A stretch of DNA of 64,000 nt from Notospermus geniculatus (Eukaryota; Nemertea; Pilidiophora; Heteronemertea; Lineidae). Made by a program: the position numbers and the translations under genes. Under the pieces are notes generated by a model, which did no database searches, was not told the origin of the DNA, and saw only the letters and a list, made by a program, of their open reading frames with translations. Shown piece after piece: positions 58,766 through 64,000 of the stretch. Location: positions 46,547 to 110,546 of the forward strand of contig NMRB01001595.1 in NCBI GenBank assembly GCA_002633025.1, given 5' to 3'. Position 1 is the stretch's first letter; the number at the start of each line of letters is the position of its first letter.

Positions 58766-58804
58766 CCTTGGAGGAATTATACTGACAGTATAATTCCTCC
58801 AAGG
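58766..58804. repeat. 39-bp near-perfect palindrome
   Basis: CCTTGGAGGAATTATACTG is followed directly by CAGTATAATTCCTCCAAGG with a single central base. It lies between the foldback cluster and the transporter duplication. Confidence 0.85.
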
Positions 58805-59278
58805 GCCAACGATCGACCCAGGCATTGAAAGTCACTCGACCAGATGGCGGGTCACTGCACAAGTCGAGCGCAACGAAACGTAATTTTGATTAGAGCCCAC
58901 TACGTCATAACATCATTGGCCCAACTTCAGCCTATATACATGTAGGCCTATTCACTGCCAGTGGCCCTTTACCCCTCAGCACTTGGTAGGTCTACATACA
59001 TCCCCATTAAAAATGCCTTCAAGCCACTGAGAAGGGATCGAAGTCCATATTCTCTTTGGGTGCGGTTCATCTTTTTACGATAACTAGCAGAAGTCTGAAA
59101 CTACAGAAGTTGAGGAAAAGTCGGAGGTAGGTGTTGAAGTCCTTTCCAAAGGAATGTCTTACAATTACACAGGACCCTGCCAACGAATGTCTAATAACTT
59201 ATAGGTTCTACTTCGTTTCCCATTAGTGTCGAAAAAGCGGAGTATTCGTTCGTCTCGTATACGCGGAACGACACTTTC

Positions 59279-59416
59279 CAGGGCCGTACATGTATTTAGC
59301 TTTTTGGCCCGGGGGGCAGAAGACCTTGCCGTTTTGTTTGCCCAAAATCCGCATGGAAATCACGTTTTTTGGTTGGCTCTGGGACGGCAACTGCCCCCCC
59401 CCTAAATACGGCCCTG
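59279..59416. mobile_element. hAT-like MITE in the 5'UTR intron of transporter copy 1
   Basis: The ends CAGGGCCGTACATGTATTTAG and CTAAATACGGCCCTG are inverted. CTTTC stands on both sides (59274-59278 and 59417-59421), a 5-bp target duplication. The paralogous site in copy 2 (near 62224) has no insertion. A relative is at 30184-30332. Confidence 0.85.
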
Positions 59417-59476
59417 CTTTCTCGGACTTGGAAATCTCGGAGAACACGCCCCAATCCACGCTGTCTTCTTTTGCAG

Positions 59477-61015
59477 ATGCAGGTCTGCTGCGAGAAACTG
59501 TTGTCCGTTTTAGCCACCTTCAGGCGGAGTAAACGATTCGTCATCTTCTCATTCTGCTTGGGAATCTTCGTGGACCACGTGCTCAAGTATCTGACGACAT
59601 CCCTGGCCGTACCTTTGATCCGAGATGTACGATACGACCGATGTAACTGTACGAACAGTGATTTATCAAATGGAACCGAAAAATACTACTGTCCGAAATG
59701 GGATAACTCGTCCTGCGTTGCTTCCAAGCAGATCATGGTTGACACTGTCATCGGCGTGGACCTCCTCAACATCATCGGGCCAATGTGTCAGATCGTCTTG
59801 AGTCCTGTCGTCGGATATGCAGTGACGAAAATCGGACACTACGTTCCGTTTCTCGTTGGTTCAGCATTCCACGTCAGTAGTACCGTCTTGTTCTCGTTTG
59901 TTAAACGTGAGTGGAGCTATTACGTTGCGGGTGCCTTGGGAGGAATTGGATTCTGCTTGGTCTTCATCAGCGGGATGAATATGATCACGGTCGTCTTTGA
60001 CGGAGATGAAAGAACGGCTGTTTTGTCGAGGGCAATGGCAATCCCAGCGGCTGTAGCGTCTCTACTTGCATTCTCGCTTGGAGGATTACTATACGACCTC
60101 GGTGGAGCGTTCCTACCGTTCGTCATAGTCTGCGCTTTTGCAACAGGAGATGGTCTGGTTCGCATGGTGTTAGATACCCGGATGTACGAAAAAGGCGTCC
60201 AGACGACAGGTGACAGCAGCCATGGCGCCAGTGTCAATACTGAATGCTCCGACTTGCGACCGTCAATCAACAACGAAGCCATCGTGAATTACAACACTAC
60301 AAACGAAGAAATTTGCACGTCGGAAAAGAGGAAGATTATTGAAAATGGCGACTCCAAGGAAGCAATCGGAAAAGGCGACGACGTATCGTCTGCGAGAGAA
60401 CTTGGGTACTTGGATATTTGCAGGGATTTCTTGTTTGTGGAAATGTTTATATATCATTTAATCTGCGCCGCGACTTTTACCATGTCTTTTTCGACTGCGT
60501 ATAATTTTTCGCTGAATACCCTCGAAGCTGAAAACTGGCAATTGGGCGTGGTCCTCTTTGTCGCTATTGCATTACAGGTGATACTCTCGGCGTCATTAGG
60601 AGGCATTCTTACAAAAACTAACCTCTGGGTGTACTATTTAATTGGTAACACAGCCCAAACTGTCAGCTTCATAACTTATCCACTCTGTCCGTCAATATGG
60701 TGGACCGTATTTCCCGAATGTGCCAGTAGGGGCGTTGCATTCTTTGTCGCCCTCGTGACTTTTCCGAATGCTTACGACTTTCTTTTGTCGGAGAGGCTCG
60801 TCGATTGTCATGCGAAGGTCCTTGCCTTGCTGAACCTTGCTGTCGTTGTGGGTTTCACTGTCGGCCCGATGGTGGGGAATTTTCTGAAGTTGATTTCCTT
60901 CATGTCGTTGTTTTATATCACGGCGGGTATCCTGGTCGTGCCTTGTACCATTTTGGGCCTTCATGTAGGCCTAAACAACAGAATTCCCTGCCTTCGCAGG
61001 GGCGAATCAAAATGA
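59477..61015 (+). CDS. SLC18-like (vesicular amine transporter-like) MFS protein, copy 1
   Basis: One coding exon of 512 aa, starting at the ATG that directly follows a splice acceptor (TTCTTTTGCAG). A candidate 5'UTR donor (GGAG/GTAGGT) is at 59127, so the intron would be 350 bp. There are twelve likely membrane segments. The order of motifs follows SLC18: TM1 with an Asp (GIFVDHVLKYL), a luminal loop with N-glycosylation sites (NGT, NSS) and cysteines, then VGYAVTKIGHYVPFLVG, GIGFCLVFISGM and DERTAVLSRAM as in VMAT and VAChT. A long soluble loop after TM6 carries CSDLRP and TSEKRKI. SLC18 proteins exchange protons for amines across vesicle membranes; the substrate here is unknown. The later TM acids of VMAT are not obvious, so it is a divergent member. 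About 89% identical to copy 2. An in-frame upstream extension would start inside a MITE and is rejected. Confidence 0.8.
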   Translation: MQVCCEKLLSVLATFRRSKRFVIFSFCLGIFVDHVLKYLTTSLAVPLIRDVRYDRCNCTNSDLSNGTEKYYCPKWDNSSCVASKQIMVDTVIGVDLLNIIGPMCQIVLSPVVGYAVTKIGHYVPFLVGSAFHVSSTVLFSFVKREWSYYVAGALGGIGFCLVFISGMNMITVVFDGDERTAVLSRAMAIPAAVASLLAFSLGGLLYDLGGAFLPFVIVCAFATGDGLVRMVLDTRMYEKGVQTTGDSSHGASVNTECSDLRPSINNEAIVNYNTTNEEICTSEKRKIIENGDSKEAIGKGDDVSSARELGYLDICRDFLFVEMFIYHLICAATFTMSFSTAYNFSLNTLEAENWQLGVVLFVAIALQVILSASLGGILTKTNLWVYYLIGNTAQTVSFITYPLCPSIWWTVFPECASRGVAFFVALVTFPNAYDFLLSERLVDCHAKVLALLNLAVVVGFTVGPMVGNFLKLISFMSLFYITAGILVVPCTILGLHVGLNNRIPCLRRGESK

Positions 61016-61431
61016 AGTATTCAAACTGGTAATCAATCAAAAGAATTATTTTCGTCTGCATGCACTTCAACAACACGCGTGAGATCACCGACGTCCGAAC
61101 GAGACTGGTTCCCGTCTGCTCCACTCCCGCGGCCATCCTCCAAGCAGGGTCGAACACGCTCCGGATTTCCCAAAACGCATGCGTGTGTATCCCAGAATCC
61201 TTCGCGTGTATCTTAAATCTTAAATCTTTGATTGGTCACTGTTGGAGGATGTCCCGCGGCGTCACTCGGCGCCACGGGAGCGCAGCAGCGAAGATGGAAC
61301 CAGTCTACGCCCAGGCGGCATGGAAAAATTATTGTAGTGAGCTATTAGCAAAGTGTACCATTACCCAAAGCGCTCCAATGTGCTATGTGGCCCCCTGCAG
61401 ATGACCTTTATGTCCGTGTGAAGTTTCGGCC

Positions 61432-61582
61432 NNNNNNNNNNNNNNNNNNNNNNNNNNNNNNNNNNNNNNNNNNNNNNNNNNNNNNNNNNNNNNNNNNNNN
61501 NNNNNNNNNNNNNNNNNNNNNNNNNNNNNNNNNNNNNNNNNNNNNNNNNNNNNNNNNNNNNNNNNNNNNNNNNNNNNNNNNN
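61432..61582. other. Assembly gap (151 N)
   Basis: The sequence is unknown. It lies between the two transporter units, so copy number or unit boundaries here could be misassembled. Confidence 0.95.
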
Positions 61583-62286
61583 AGGCTTGTCTAGAATTTT
61601 TCCAACACTTTCTATTGTCCTCCCACACTAAGACGCAGGAATGTTAGACGCGTGTAATCATTGTGTGGGTAAAATGCCAGGGATCAGGCAGCTTACAGAA
61701 CGTAGAACAATAGTTTCTAGGCCTATAACCTGTGTAATGCAGAATTTGTACGCTGATTTAGCTAAACACCCTTATTGAATACGGCCCTGAAAGTCACTCG
61801 ACCAGATGGCGGGTCACTGCACAGGTCGAGCGCAACGAAACGTATAAAATTTAGATTACAACGTCATTAGATCACTGGCCATGTTTTAGCACAAGCTGAG
61901 CCCATATATTCAATGCCAGTGGCCCTTTACCCCTCAGCACTTGGCTGGTTACATACATACATGTACTAAAAATGCCTTAAAATAAGGGAGCGAAGTCCAT
62001 ATTCTCTTTGGGTGCGGTTCGTCTTTTTACGGCAACTAGCAGAAAGTCTGAAACCAGAGAAGTTGAGGAACAGTCGGAGGTTGGTATTGAAGTTTCTTTC
62101 CAAAGGAATGTCTACAATTACACAGGACCCTGCCATGAATGTCTCATAACTTAGGCTCTACTATGTTTCTCTAGTGCCGCAAAAGCGGAGTATTCGGTCG
62201 TCTCGTAAGCGACGAAACAACACTTTCTGGGACTTGGAAATCTTAGGAGAACACGCCCCAATCCATGCTGCTGTCTTCTTTTGCAG

Positions 62287-63840
62287 ATGCAGGCCTGCTG
62301 TGAGAAACCGCTGTCCGTTTTAGCCGTCTTCAGGCGGAGTAAACGATTCGTCATCTTCTCATTCTGCTTGGGAATCTTCGTGGACCACGTCCTCCAGTAC
62401 CTGACGACAACCCTGGCCGTACCTTTGATCCGGGATGTACGATACGACCGATGTAACTGTACCGGTACGAACGTCCGTGGTTTATCAAATGGAACTGAAA
62501 AATACTATTGTCCGAAATGGGATAACTCGTCCTGCGTTCCCTCCAAGCAGATTATGGTTGACACTGTCATCGGCGTGGACCTCCTCAACATCATCGGGCC
62601 AGTGTCTCAGATCGTCTTGAGTCCCGTCGTCGGATATGCAGTGACGAAAATCGGACACTACGTTCCGTTTCTCGTTGGTTCAGCATTTCACGTCAGTAGT
62701 ACCGTCTTGTTCTCGTTTGTTAAACGAGAGTGGAGCTATTACGTTGCGAGTGCCTTGCAAGGAATTGGATTTTGCTTGGTTTTCATCAGCGGGATGAATA
62801 TGATTACTGTCGTCTTTGACGGGGATGAGAGATCGGCCATTTTGTCGAGATCAGTGGCAGTTCCAGCGGCTGTGGCGTCCCTACTTGCATTCTCGCTTGG
62901 AGGATTACTATACGACCTAGGAGGAGCTCTCCTCCCTTTCGCCATAGCCTGCGGTTTTGCAACATTAGATGGTGTGATTCGCATGGTGTTAGATACCCGG
63001 ATGTACGAAAAAGGCGTCCAGACGACAGGTGACACCAGTGACGGCGCCAGTATCGGTACTGAATGCTCCGACTTGCGACCGTCTATCAACAGCGAGGCCA
63101 ACGTAAATTACAACAGCACAAACGAAGAAATTTGCACGTCGGAAAAAAGGAAGATTATTGAAAATGGCGGCGACTCCAAGGAAGCAATCGGAAAAGGCGA
63201 CGAAGCGTCGTCTGCGAGAGAACTTGGGTACTTGGATATTTGCAGGGATTTCTTTTTTGTGGAAATGTTTATTTATCATTTAGTCTGCGCCGCGACTTTG
63301 ACCATGTCTTTTTCGACTGCGTATAATTTCTCGCTGAATACCCTCGAAGCTGAAAACTGGCAATTGGGCGTGGTCCTCTTTGTCGCTATTGCATTACAGG
63401 TCATACTCTCGGCGTCATTAGGAGGCCTTCTTACAAAAACTAACCTTTGGGTATATTATTTCATTGGTAACACAGCCCAGCTTGTCAACTTCATAACTTA
63501 TCCACTCTGTCCCTCAATATGGTGGACAGTATTTCCCGAATCTGCCAGTAGGGGCGTTGCATTCTTTGTCGCCCTCGTGACTTTTCCGAATGCTTACGAC
63601 TTTCTTTTGTCGGAGAGACTCGTCGACTGTCATGCGAAGGTCTTTGCCTTGCTGAACCTTGCTGTCGTTGTGGGTTTCACTGTCGGCCCGCTGTTGGGGA
63701 ATTTTCTGAAGTTGATTTCCTTCATGTCGTTGTTTTATATCACGGCGGGAATCCTGGTCCTACCTTGTACCATTTTGGGCCTTCATGTAGGCCTAAAAAA
63801 CAGAAAGATTCCCTGCCTTTCCAGGGGCAAATCGAAATGA
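62287..63840 (+). CDS. SLC18-like (vesicular amine transporter-like) MFS protein, copy 2
   Basis: One coding exon of 517 aa, starting at the ATG that follows the same acceptor (TTCTTTTGCAG) as in copy 1. A likely 5'UTR donor (GGAG/GTTGGT) is at 62080, giving a 207-bp intron. The architecture is that of copy 1: TM1 Asp (VDHVLQYL), a glycosylated luminal loop (three residues longer, CNCTGTNVRG), KIGHYVPFLVG, DERSAILSR and the soluble loop with CSDLRP. Replacements are spread through the protein, many of them conservative in membrane segments, with more change in the luminal and cytosolic loops. This suggests that both copies remain under constraint. There is no frameshift or premature stop. A TATAAAA at 61843-61849 is present only in this copy, but its distance to a start site is unknown. 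The substrate is unknown. Confidence 0.8.
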   Translation: MQACCEKPLSVLAVFRRSKRFVIFSFCLGIFVDHVLQYLTTTLAVPLIRDVRYDRCNCTGTNVRGLSNGTEKYYCPKWDNSSCVPSKQIMVDTVIGVDLLNIIGPVSQIVLSPVVGYAVTKIGHYVPFLVGSAFHVSSTVLFSFVKREWSYYVASALQGIGFCLVFISGMNMITVVFDGDERSAILSRSVAVPAAVASLLAFSLGGLLYDLGGALLPFAIACGFATLDGVIRMVLDTRMYEKGVQTTGDTSDGASIGTECSDLRPSINSEANVNYNSTNEEICTSEKRKIIENGGDSKEAIGKGDEASSARELGYLDICRDFFFVEMFIYHLVCAATLTMSFSTAYNFSLNTLEAENWQLGVVLFVAIALQVILSASLGGLLTKTNLWVYYFIGNTAQLVNFITYPLCPSIWWTVFPESASRGVAFFVALVTFPNAYDFLLSERLVDCHAKVFALLNLAVVVGFTVGPLLGNFLKLISFMSLFYITAGILVLPCTILGLHVGLKNRKIPCLSRGKSK

Positions 63841-64000
63841 ATTATTCAAACTGGTATTTAACATGTTTAATCAATCTTTTCGTCTGCATGCACTTCAACA
63901 CGCGTGAGATCACCGACGTCCGAACGAGACTGTTCCCGTCTTCGCTGCTCCACTCTCGCGGCACTCACTCGACGGCGCCTCGAGTGCAGCGGCAAAGTGG

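Larger units (their letters stand above)
58823..64000 (+). repeat. Tandem duplication of the transporter gene, about 3 kb unit
   Basis: GAAAGTCACTCGACCAGATG begins both units, at about 58827 and 61791. The similarity runs through the 5'UTR, intron and coding exon to GCGTGAGATCACCGACGTCC (61077 and 63903) and beyond. The junction lies near the N gap. Unit 2 continues past the window edge. Confidence 0.85.

Noticed and set aside
59369-59476. In-frame N-terminal extension of transporter copy 1
   Set aside because: It starts inside the MITE and runs through the intron acceptor. Copy 2 has no equivalent, and the ATG after the acceptor matches in both.

Overview
This is intron-rich nuclear DNA from an animal. 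The genes are metazoan families with GT-AG introns, and the non-coding DNA is packed with tRNA-derived SINEs, hairpin-forming MITEs and minisatellites. Frequent AGGCCTA, TACATGTA and ACCGGT words are the style of marine invertebrate genomes. An ambulacrarian (echinoderm or hemichordate) or similar marine invertebrate is my guess; the phylum cannot be fixed from the sequence. A run of 151 N at 61432-61582 and three single N show that it is a draft assembly.

Layout. (1) 123-1087, minus: 5' part of a gene for a secreted protein with cysteine-rich EB/EGF-like modules, running off the left edge. (2) 3160-19193, plus: a complete 23-exon CCDC18 gene (coiled-coil protein, 1650 aa). Its second intron contains a separate antisense gene, a TMEM151-family membrane protein (4592-6305, minus). 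(3) 19194-25793: gene-free, with MITEs, a 60-bp minisatellite, a 175-bp-class tandem array and a 39-bp satellite carrying TGACGTCA sites. (4) 25794-26875, plus: a single-exon class A GPCR of neuropeptide-receptor type, broken by a one-base frameshift in a T run. (5) 26876-37424: gene-poor and repeat-rich, with several transposon-in-transposon insertions. (6) 37425-46580, minus: nine exons of MAN1B1 (ER alpha-1,2-mannosidase). The first exon and the exons for the C-terminal third were not found. (7) 47392-57786, plus: a complete 16-exon SWT1 gene (WW domain plus PIN ribonuclease, 1537 aa), head-to-head with MAN1B1. Its last intron is largely an 18-unit minisatellite that repeats the exon 15 splice-donor junction. 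(8) 58823-64000, plus: a tandem duplication of about 3 kb with two intact single-coding-exon SLC18-like (vesicular amine transporter-like) genes. The first has a MITE in its 5'UTR intron.

The genes do not form one pathway. MAN1B1 acts in ER glycoprotein quality control, SWT1 in nuclear mRNA quality control, and CCDC18 is centrosome-associated. The GPCR, EB protein, TMEM151 protein and transporters are membrane or secreted proteins. Exon models were built by hand, checking that splice sites and reading phase agree at every junction and that the peptides match known families. No database search was run.
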